NCBI GenBank assembly: GCA_020284085.1
Contig: JACEVL010000100.1
Location: 193,501 to 257,500 of the forward strand
DNA length: 64,000 bases
DNA from: Aporrectodea caliginosa
Lineage: Eukaryota; Annelida; Clitellata; Crassiclitellata; Lumbricidae
Direction of reading: 5' to 3'
Position 1 is the first letter of the stretch. The number at the start of each line of letters is the position of its first letter. The notes under the pieces were generated by a model. That model saw nothing but the letters and a program-made list of their open reading frames with translations. It did not search any database and was not told where the DNA came from. A program made the position numbers and the translations under genes. Shown here piece after piece: positions 1 through 11,734 of this stretch.

Positions 1-597
1 TGCGACTGTGCAATCCACAGCATCATGGAATGTTTGAAGGAAGGCAACTCCTGTGCCAAGTCCCTCCAACCATGGTTCAGGAGAATTCCAGACGCTGTGT
101 CATCTTCCATCTGGGTTGCTGCTGCTGAACAGTGAGACAACTGTGAGCTACTGGTGGTGCATCACATCGCCCATCGCTGTTCCTCATTCTTGAACTCTGA
201 ACTGGATGACTTTCTAGTTATCTGGCTCACAGTTATCTCATATTTGGGTCGTAGGTCACTGCCACTGCCTGGCTGGTTGAATAAACTGATTGCCAACCCT
301 TGTATTTACTGCAAAGCACGTATGCAAATATGTTGAAAAAGTTTTGCACTATTTGTGTAATATTTAGGTGGATGCGATTACATTAATTTAATTTTCAGTC
401 TTTGGGAAACAAAAGACTGCATAGTCTGTGTGGTGAATATGCAATAATTATATGGTGCAGCTTTGTTATATATCCTGATGGTATGCTTGTGTGTTTGTGT
501 GTGTGTCTTTCTATTGTTTTCTTGCCTCTGTGTCTCTCTTGAGGTGGTGCTATATAAATTTACAATTATTGTTGTTTTTCTCTTGACTTATTTGAAG
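1..597. other. upstream TEP intron or flank
   Basis: I see no convincing exon here. Positions 531-575 contain a TTGAGGTGGTGCTATATAAA stretch that matches the 3' tail of the L2-like LINE seen intact at 45.5 kb; a second such tail is at 1070-1110. The 60-residue reading frame at 154-336 has no recognisable features. Confidence 0.5.
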
Positions 598-772
598 GAA
601 GCTGAAGTGTGTAAGACTCGAGCATCACAAAGAGCTAAGCTTTATCTGGAGAAGCATTACGCTGAGATGACTGATGTCTACCAGACTTCAATCACTGCCT
701 ATGCGCTTCATCTGGTTGGCAGTTCAGAGACGAGTCAGATTTTTAGCAAGCTGGACAAAATGAAAATATCTG
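598..772 (+). CDS. TEP exon: TED helices
   Basis: The exon opens after a TTTGAAG acceptor and ends before a GTGAGA donor, leaving phase 1. It encodes about 58 residues including KLYLEKHYAEMTDVYQTSIT and AYALHLVGSS, the alpha-helical hairpin typical of the complement C3/A2M thioester domain. The reading frame stays open into the flanking introns, so the acceptor was chosen by homology and phase. Confidence 0.88.
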
Positions 773-3700
773 GTGAGAGATCCACACAACCCCACAAAGA
801 CTATCGTATTATATATAATGCCCATTATTTTATTCATTCACACATTCATTCATTCATTCATTCATTCATTCATTCAAGGTTCATGAGCTCAGCTAAGATC
901 AAAATGCTGGTGACCCAAAGATCACCTACTGAAAAAGAGGAAAGTCAGTAGCTAATAGAGAAGTAATTTTTGCATTTGTTGCTGAACAATGTCAAAACTG
1001 TATTGATATTAGAGAGAATTAGGTGAGCAGCCCTTGTACTCTTAATCTCTTATTGCGCTCCTGAGTAAACAGTCTTGAAGTGGTGCTATATAAAATTACA
1101 GTAGTAATAATAAATGTTCAGTAATAATATCCATGATATCATTTATAGCTAAGAGGAGGCAAGCCAGGAGAAACTCATCAAGTCGTTTTCCATAATTACC
1201 CATCTAATGCAAACTGTGCACAACTTTTAATGTTGATGCTTTTCTTGCTGTGCACACAAATGCAAAATAAGTTTAGAATACTTTTAAAAAGGATTTAATT
1301 GATTTAAAGCATTAACATTTGCTTATTTGGTAACAGAGTCAATCTTTCTCACTTCTGGTCTTATTGGCCACATATGCTTTTTTTTTTATCCCAATAGCAG
1401 TTATGCTATATATGCAGAATAAATATAGTTACCTGCCTGTATTGATGATTTGAGTCCCTACTTCATCTATGCAGATGAAATAGAGACTGCAAGAAGCCAG
1501 CTGGCTAAGATTGAACGTATTTTTGGGAATGTTACTACAGGTAACTATATGTACTGGGCAAATAAACCCATTCCTGACAACGAGGTCAAGATGATAGATA
1601 CAATTCCATACTACCAGCCAAGACGTTGGTATGACAACGAGGCCTACGCAGTCGAGGCCACTTCCTATGCACTCCTGACCTACTTACGAAGGATGTACTG
1701 GAAGGAGTGCTCACCAATTATGAAGTGGTTGCAGACAATGAGGAACAGTTACTATGGTCAGGCTTCCACACAGGTAACTTTTATATTATGAACTTTATTT
1801 TGCCACAGTTGGACAGTAAAAAATTATTAAATACAAATACAAAGAAGACAGAAAACTTCACTTCAAAAAATATCATCATCATCATCATCATTGTGATGAG
1901 TAGCTGCTAAAGTTAATTGCTAGTTAACTCTGACTTGGTTTAGGGCAAGTCCTGTGTGAGAGATGTGTTGATGTCTGGCATAGTTGGTTTGTTGCGGCAC
2001 CTGACAGACAGGTGCCGCAACAAACTAACTATGCCAGACATCAACACATTGTATAATGCATAGGTTAATCAAAGTGCACTTGTATGTAAATGTGGTCAAC
2101 CTCTCCTCATTCTTTCTTTTCCTCCATTCGTTTAATTTCCAAATTCTGTAACTATTTTTGGATACAACTCTGTGGAGCGAACTTCCAGTAGTCTAGGAGA
2201 CCTTTCAGAGTTTGTTCACCCTGCCCCTCTCAGTATTCTTGGGCTATAATACAATACAACTGTACTTTGATATTGCCCTCCTTACAAAGTTCAGAAGTGC
2301 ACACAACAAAGCCTCATATACAGAGCAATTGTGAGCGAAAGACTTGCTCAAGGTAATTGTCTCGGGCGAGGCTCGAACCCATACTCTCCCCGTTACAAGC
2401 CGAGCGCTCTAACAAATCGGCCGCTGTGCCTCTTCTTTCAGGTTCTTTTGAACCATTTCATTCACAACTCAAAACTTAACTCTTTCAACTCAGTTGTCCC
2501 AATTCCTTTTCTCACCAATCTGTCAATATTCGCAGCATAATCAGCATTTCTTGCCTTAGTATCTCATTGTCTCTGTGTTGGCTTAATCTCAAGTACTTAA
2601 ACTGATCCTATTGATAGACATTGGCATTCGTAATTGGGCACATTGCTACCAGTGCATGCTTGCTTACCAGTTGACATGCACAGAAAAATGGCCCCAAGGC
2701 TCAATGCTAAGCCTTAAACTTTTGAATGACAGCCATGCAGTGGTGACTGTTTTATTTCACAGGACAGTGTCACAGCTCTTGTTGCTCTGGTCGAATATGC
2801 TAAATTGGACACAAACCGAGCGCTGTACAACATAGAAGTCGCTTTAGATGTCACTTCGATGGGAAATTCATCATTTAAAGTGAAACTGTCAAAAGAAAAT
2901 TGGCCAGATCTTCAGAAAGTGGAGGTTCGTTTCTAGTGAAGGCAATCGTTAAAAAGATAAAAAAGGTAGCATGCTTGCTATAGAAATTCCTTAAAAAGCA
3001 TCTAACGATATTTTGACTGAGGTGCAAATGATACCATCCCAATCCAATGACAAGAATCCTTTGTAAGCTCCAATCTTACATTGGAACAAATTTAACCATG
3101 CTGAAACGATGGTAGGCTGAGTGGACAACCATGAGCCGTGATATTCCAGGGATGTTCATTCATCCATCCAAGTACTAACCAGGGTCAGCACTGCTTAACT
3201 TCTTTGTGCCTGTCACTATAAAAATAGTGGTTAATACAAAACTAGTTTTAAGCCAACTTGTAATGGTGCTTTATCCTTCTGTGATCTTTGACAGTAATCA
3301 GTTTTATGGAATGTTCTATCTGATTCAGCTCATTGTATAGTTCATGCAGTTAGTGTTTGTAATTCTATAATATAATGTATGCTACAATGTAGTGTTCAAC
3401 ATAATATAATGATTCCCTCTGGCAAATGCAGGTTTGAGCCACTGAGCGGACTTTGTGTATCGAGTCTGTTAACCATGCTAACACACACACACACGCAACA
3501 CACACACCGCACGCACACACATACACACACACATAAACCTCTGACCAATCAAACTGGGTTTTATAAATCACTTGAGTCTTTTATCTTTAGCGCTCCTTAG
3601 TAGGTTTCTTGAGAGGGCGCTATATAAGTCAGTATGAATGAATGAATGAACACTGTCTCACCCTGAGGTAATAATTATAATTTGGTACCAAACTAAGCTT

Positions 3701-6700
3701 CGAAGTAAACAGCAAGTTCTCTGATGCCATGCTCCTGTAGCCAGACCTTTGGATTCATTCACTAAGGACATGGGATCTTCACCTAGTGTTTAGTGCTTAC
3801 AAGATATCCCTTAAAGTGCTGCCCAATGGCTGGCATCAGGAACTGATGAAGATGATGATAAATATGCAGATCCGTGAATGTATTGACCTATATGTAGATA
3901 AATATGTACATAGATTATGGTTAGTGGTGGTGGGGAATGAATTTCTTGTGTAATTTGTTCTTTTTAGGTTTATCCAGTCTGGGGAAGTGTTCGTGGAAGA
4001 GCCCAGGGAACAGGGCTTGCTCTGCTACAGGTACTACTTGAGTACCTCTGAAATTGTGACTATAGGGGTCCTGGAATTGGGTTAGTGGGTTATACAATCA
4101 GTATAATGCCACCACAAAAGATAGTATATTGCTAAATACTAAACTCAGGCTCATGACCAAAATCCACTGTCTGATAACCAAGACCATGCATGAGATGATC
4201 CTGGGAATCAGGCAGACATAAAAAATAAAATGAATAAATACAAATGTTACACTCTTGCTTCAAGTTTGCACCAATAAACTAGTGGTATATGGTCCCTTCT
4301 AACCTTCATCTGCAAACAGTCTGTAAAACAAAACTTCAAAGTACATTTTAGTATGTGTACTGGCCCAGTGCAAGACTAGAAATGAAGACAAAGACGTAGT
4401 CTAGTGTAAATTCTTTGTCCTAGCTTTTAAATACATTCATCTGTGCTACATATCAGTATGCAGTTAAAACGGTCAGGTGATGTCATAAAATGTGGTCAGT
4501 CTTGGAACAAGTGATGTGATTTTGAGATAACACTGCATAATTATTATGTTTTAGCTGGCAACCCAAGTTAACGTCGAATATTCTCACCAGATACTGCCTG
4601 CAGCTGAGGCACATTACTTTGACGTTGAACTTGCAGAATACACATTTTCTGGCAGAAATTTCTCCATTTTCAATGTGACACCATGCGCAAGGTATGTATC
4701 TCACCATGCGCAAGGTATGTATCTCGACACTCAAGTGGTGCCGTTTGCAGCCTACCTAAGATAGTATTATTGTTTCGTTGTGCTAGGCCGATGAGAATAG
4801 TCACAAGGAAAATCCTATCACCAGACATTTCATGTGGTATTTTGCTGATTATATTAAGAAATATATAATTAATAAATTTGGCACTGGTCCTTCTGCAGTT
4901 GGAAAATTCCTGCTGGTCCATGACACTGAAAAGTTTGGGAAGCGCTGTCATCTTCACCAGAAGTAGACACTAACTGTAAATTTTGCACCCTTTAGAAACA
5001 TGTGCTTGTAAGCTGCACTTAAACTGTCTTCCACAAGAAAGGTGCCAAATTTATTAATTATTTCTTTTTTTACATTTTCGATCACCTAAATTCCTCAAAT
5101 ATGTATTAAAATTGATTTAAATGCATGTTTAGCCAATTCTCTGACTGTATTGTCCTTTAAATGCTAGCCTAACAAGTGTTTTTGTTATGACTTAAAACTA
5201 TAATAGCCATTCCTTGATTCTGAGACAATTTGACCAGTTTCTTAACTCACATTGTGGACTATGATAGTGCTGTATAGGTTCTGAAGAAATGTCTTTCATA
5301 TACTTACATTATGATAAACAGCCTGTTTATAACATACTCAGAACATGCTTGCAAACAGCCTTTTGCAGCTTGGTAGCTCAAAGGGTCACATAGTAGACAG
5401 TGGTTACTGGTTAGCAAGCCTTACAAGGTGAAGGATTGTGTAGCTAAAGGATTAATTAGTATTCTGTGAATACCTACATGGCTGTACCCCAAATGAAGCC
5501 ACATTTCGTTGTTGGCTGGTCATTGTATTATCAAAGTTTCTGAAGGTTTTTTAGAGTTTACTCATAATTATAGATCAAGTACTTGTGCCAGCAGGCAAGG
5601 TTCCATTTCAAATGAGTACATTTTAATCTGATTTCTTAGGTGGGCCAGGCCTGACATCAGTGAACGAAGTGGACATGCTGTACTGGAAATGTACGTTCCC
5701 ACTGGCTACATTGCAACTAATGATGTCCTCAGAGCATATGCCCAATCCGGTAAAGTGCCTACTCTACACAGAGTAGAGCAGTATGGAAGAAAACTAGTCT
5801 TCTACTTTGACTATGTGAGATTCAACGTTATATTCCCTGTATCTAATATAATAATGGTTGTCATAGTCATCATCATCTTTCATGTCTGGTTTGTCTGCAT
5901 TTGGGAAGGAGTGCCATAAGATGTCAGTTAGGCTGGCCAATTTATAGACCAGCTGAGTTTTTATTAAACTTATTTAGTACTGTAGTTATTCATTATTTTA
6001 ACCTGGGATAGAATTGATCGTAGGGACTAAAAAATCAGATGAGACAATTTTGGAAAAAGTATGGAAAATACAAGGCACTTGTTGAATTTGATAATGTTCA
6101 AGGAAGTCTGAGCTTCATTCAGCCTAACTGAATTGTTTGGATTCTTCCACTATGCGTATTATTGCTATAACAGTGTAGAGAAACGGCGTTACTAAAAAAT
6201 ATGCCATCCTAAATCAAATTTCATAGCAGACCACCTGGAGTATCACACATTAACTTTGAGAAAATGACACTGGACTACTTTTGTTTTGTGCAAGATACAC
6301 TGGTAGCATTTCCTTGTGATTGCCTCAATAGTTTTCAACTAACCTTTTCGTCTGTTTCTATCAGGATATGAGTAGCCTACGGAGTGAGTTGAAAGCTTCT
6401 GACTATATTTAACAGTAAAATGTCTCTGAAATGTTTTTATATGCTATAATTGTTAATTGTATAAAATCTGTGGCAGCTGGAATCTAGCAGACGAACATGT
6501 GTCAACGTACGGCTAGACAGATGGTACCCTGTGGCAAACATGACCATACAACACAAGCTAAGAGTATTTGACTATTATGAACCAGGTAATTAACAACTTA
6601 ATTCTCATATAGGCATGTTTGTCATGGTTGATATTAGCAAACACCATACAACAGGGATGGCAAACTTTTTTTAAGGTAAGTGTGCCAAACTTGCAAAACA

Positions 6701-9556
6701 ATTTAAAAATACTGTCGCATGCTCTTCGGAATTTTGCAGTATAGGCCTATAAGTGTTTTTCTCACGTAGGTTTTAATTGACAAAGCGTAAAAAAATGAAT
6801 TAAAAGATGGTTTTAGAATGATGTTACAGTTAAGTCCTTCATAACAGAAATGTGGATTCCTACAGTGATTTTGTATTTCTAAGTTTGACTTTTTGGGGAT
6901 GCTTCAAATTCCATGTGCTCACAAAATTTGAGCGCATGCCACTTTGGACACGCATGAAATAGACAGGTTCACCATCCCTGCCATACATGTAGTTATACAT
7001 TTAAAGTTTAGCAGTTTCTCATTTAGTTATTATTATAACCCTTACATTACATATTCATTTAAAATCCATTTTATGGGTATAATGTTGAAATGTCTATGCA
7101 CAAACCTATATAGGCCAACATTTTTTTATAAAGTTCTGACTGCTGCACCCTATCTCTGCAATAAGGTTGCAAAAATATTAATGTCTAATTTTTATTTGTT
7201 ACATGTGTTTTTTTGTTGAGCTGCCCATGGTTTACATAAATAGTCAGATTTTAAATTAACATGTAGCTGTTTCGCTGCCAAATATTTTTCTAGATTAATA
7301 TATTCGTTTATTGGTATGAAACAGGTAGACACACCGCTATCTGATACCTGTGGTAATAGGAAAGATTAGAATGAGTGTTGTGTTTTTAGTCATACAATGT
7401 CAGATTATTTCACCAAGAGAGCTTCTATATAGAACACGAAAGATAAGCTGTCTTTTGGAGGCAATGTGTACAGTAGTTATGTGGATGTGGTCGTAGATGA
7501 TATTTGATGTTGATGTTAACAACAGGAGGAAAGAGTCCTCGAGGAATGTGATGACAGCAGCCAAGAGACGTTTGTCGGCATGTTTGACCATGTCCTCTGC
7601 CTCTAGATACTAAACTTAACTCAAAATTTACTGAGCCTCAATAAAATCCATTTAGGGTGACCAGTAGACAAATGTCAAAATGTCATATCTTACATATGTC
7701 AAAAGTGGCACTCAAACTGGACCACATGTCCCACTAACTGAGAAGTTTGAGCCTAACTTAATTATGTGGATTCCGCTACTGCTTATATTATTGCTATAAC
7801 AATGCAGATAAACGGCATTACTAAAAAATAAACCATCCTAAATTCAAATTTCATAGCAGACCAACTGGAGTATGGTTCACATTAACTTTGAGGCATTGAA
7901 CTACTTTTGATTATACAGATTTGCTGAAGATGGCTTTTCAGTGTACTGCAAAATAATGTCTGCTGTTGACAATGAAAACAATTATTGTGGTTTTGCAAAT
8001 CAAAAACAGTAGTCATTTCAGGAAATTAAGTAAAGTATTAATATGGTTCTAACTGGTTGGTAAATTTGTTGTCAGCAGGTAGGGTATTTCACTCCTTTTT
8101 GTCCCATGATTAACGTTATGGAAAACTATGGTATTTGGTATTTCAGGCTGCACTGAAATAGAAGTCGAGCAAGCCCCTTAATTGTAATTGTAATATGACG
8201 ATTTATATAGCATCGTTGGTAGCAAGCTACTTCTAGGATTTTTATGAAAGGCCTGATTACTTGTTTTAGTTTTAGTTACAGGCACAAATACATAAGCAGA
8301 CCTTGATGATCGCAGCCGCGACCTGTTGGGATCATCCGATAGCGGCCTGATGTAGCCTGTGGTCTGCAGTTGTTCAGACATTTATGCACCAGGATGCAGA
8401 GTTTGAATTTGATGCACTCACCTATTCTGAGCCACTGAAGCTCATCTTGTATCGCGGTTGTAATGTGGTCAAACTTTTTTAATCGCAAGACCAGATGTAG
8501 CCTGGGAGGCAGTCATGGTTATGAAGCAATTTCATTTCTTTTGCCTCGTCACACGAGGTTCTCTCCCTCACCGTCTCATCTTCCCACTGACAGTCAGGGC
8601 CGTAAATCTGTTTTGAAAAGTGGGGAGGGAAAAATTCCCTTCGGAAGTATGTATACTTCCCTTAAGAAGTCAACGACTGAGGTTAGTGTTAAAAAATGTA
8701 CCGGTATAGGTAAAGCTGTAGGCCTAATTTACGTTGCCATATTATTTTAATCTGTTCAATGCCGTACTTTACGTTGTAAGTAGGCCGTCTACAAATGTCC
8801 ATGATAACTGTCATCAATCCAGCTTCCATTTAAGAAAAAATTACTTCCATCAATCCAACTTCTATTTAAGAAAAAATTAGGCTACTTCTCATCAATCCAA
8901 CTTCTACTTTCACAAAAAATTATTTTAATAAATCCAGCTTCTAATTTAAGTAAGAATTATTCTCATCAATCCAGCTTGCATTTACGGAAACATTATTATT
9001 TCCATTAATCCAGCTTCTATTTAAACAGAGAACTAGTTTCATCAATCCAACTTCCATTTAATCAAACATTCCTGCATCTGCATGATTTAGCACTTTTAAC
9101 AACTCATTTGTAAACCGAACTGTTTTCCGTTTCTGTATTCCTTAGTGTCAAGTGTTTGTTCATCCAGTTTTAAAAATGGGCTATTCTTTTACGATGCGTT
9201 GAGTAAGGATTTAAAATATGCGCACTGTGATGTGCTAGGACATCTTACTCAATTCTAATCTTATGTCCTGCAAATCTTTATTCTTTAAAGACGTATTTAT
9301 ATCACCTGCACAATGTGCATGCTGCACCCAAAATTGTAACGTTTTAATGGTAATCATGCAAAAGATAAGAGCGCGCCTATGTAGGCTACAAAAAAACCAA
9401 ATATTGAGCCGAATGATAAACTTAAGTCTGATTGTGCGCAGTATACACTATACAGGTCTCCCTCTGTCTCTGTCTCTGTCTGTCTCTGCCTGTCTCAGCC
9501 TCTGTCTCTCTTTCTCACACACACAGGCACGCACACACACGCTCTCTATCTGTTTG

Positions 9557-9596
<40 letters not shown>

Positions 9597-11696
9597 GTCT
9601 GTCTGTCTGTCTGTCTCGCTCTCCAATGGCCCGTAAAGTGCTTAAAAGTTGTGTCAGCCAACCTCAACCAAGTACAGACCGAAGGCGGATAAAATTATAC
9701 ATTAATTCCGATATAATGTAGAACAATATTTTTGTCATTTTGTAGCCACCATGTGGATTAGTCGCCTTTTTGCTGCGTCCGTAATGGCAGAGTAGAACAT
9801 TACATTACTTCAAATAAGGTTATAGGAAACACTAGGCATCTTTTGTAGAAAAGTCTTGTATTGTGTTAATTAGAAAAACAATCAATTGACATACAATCCA
9901 AATAAATACCTATCTACCTATGAGTGGCATTATTTATTAAAATGATATAATTATGTTTTATGAGCTTATCTGATCCTTCAGACAACTTCAGTCTCGCTTC
10001 GATGACATCGCAGTAGAGTTCGTAGAAACTGGTTTCAATGTAGGAGTAGGTTTCGTCGAAGGATATGTATTTCAACGGAGATGAATCTTCTTCTGAAGCG
10101 TCGCGGCGAAGACATGTAATTGTAACAATACTTCGTCTTCCAACCAGTTCTTCCAACGTGGAAGTAATTGTTGAAAAGGATCGTCACAACAACAGACAAA
10201 CCGGAATTAGATAAATCCGTATCGTTTGCTTTAAAGTTGCTGTACGAAGACTAATCAATCCTTCGTAAACATCCGCAGTTCAAATCATCCACACGCAGAA
10301 ACGACGACAACTCAACCGTTCTACGCTTCCATGTAGACTTATCGAAAGGATCACTCGTCAGCCCTTTTATGCTCAACGGTTACTCCTAACTTCGATTAAA
10401 AGTCCGCCACGACGATGCTATCATCCATCGCAAGATGCATAGTCATCTAGAACCTCGAAACTGACGATTCATTCACCGAAAACGTCCTTCCAATCGCAGG
10501 AACGTCTCCAATCGTCCAACTCGCTTGAACTCCAAATTTCAAGTTCTTCCTCAACGCATTTCTATTCGTTCCTTCATTACGTCGTCACGGTAACGCTTGG
10601 ATAAATCGTATTACGTCATGGAGCCGTTAACGCTGTTTTAACGGTTCGCTAGGCAGTTAATTACGTATTAATGAAAGCCACTCATGAATTAACTAAATGC
10701 CACTCGTAATTGACTATCTTATCCTAACCTTAGAAATTAATTAATTAATTAAGTAAACTAACAATAGATTTGATAAGTTATATTTCGCTACAATAACCAC
10801 TGGTGGATTTTGATCCTCTGCCTATCGATGTTGTTTATGTATTTTATTTTGACTGAGCGCCTGTGAATAAGCTGGTTCCCGTGACGTAGCTTTTTTGGTC
10901 GCTAAAGAAATCTATAAAATTAATTAGGATTACATTTGCGATTACAAGTATAGCCTACACTGCGACCAATATGATTTTTTGCGTAGAAGAAAAAAAATTT
11001 ACATGAACTTAGGCATCTATAGATATACAGTAATGCTGTTTAGAAATTTTTCTGATGCACATACCGTGGTGTTTAGGTTATGGCAAATTGCTTAATTTGT
11101 TTATAAATATGAAATGCAGTCTCAGAAGTGAGAGTAGTGTGAACTTACTTACCATCACACTTTGCAGCTGGTGACTTAAAAACGACAGCTTTATTTATCA
11201 ATTTTATTTAGATCTATCTAAAATTTACTTATAATCCTGAGATCTGTATTACACTCGAATGGGGTCTCCAGATTAACTGAAAACTCTGAAAAGCCCACAC
11301 ACGGAATACTATGCATTTACGTAAATCTATCTACATGTATATATAATTATATATTATATATATATATATACATACACTCTCTCTGTCGCTATTTCTGTCT
11401 CTGTCTGTCTGTCTGTCTCACTCTCACTCACACACACGCACACACACACACACATAATATGATCACAGCTGTAGGCCCCCTATTAGGAATTTGCTGCCCG
11501 TCTCTAATTTCTATATCCGACGAGGCTCCGCAAGATAATATATTGCTAATGTCACTTCAAAATTCCTCGCGCTTTGAATTTACCGTGGACCATAATCTAT
11601 CTTTCGACACCCAACTTTACATGTTGTAGCTTTCACTCAGGCACAGAGATGAGGTTTCCAGCGCCATGATTCCTCCCACCCTGAAAGTTCACACTC

Positions 11697-11734
<38 letters not shown>

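Noticed and set aside
9263..9721. Frame with SVCLSVCL repeats
   Set aside because: It is a translation of a CTGT/CTCT microsatellite inside a hAT element.
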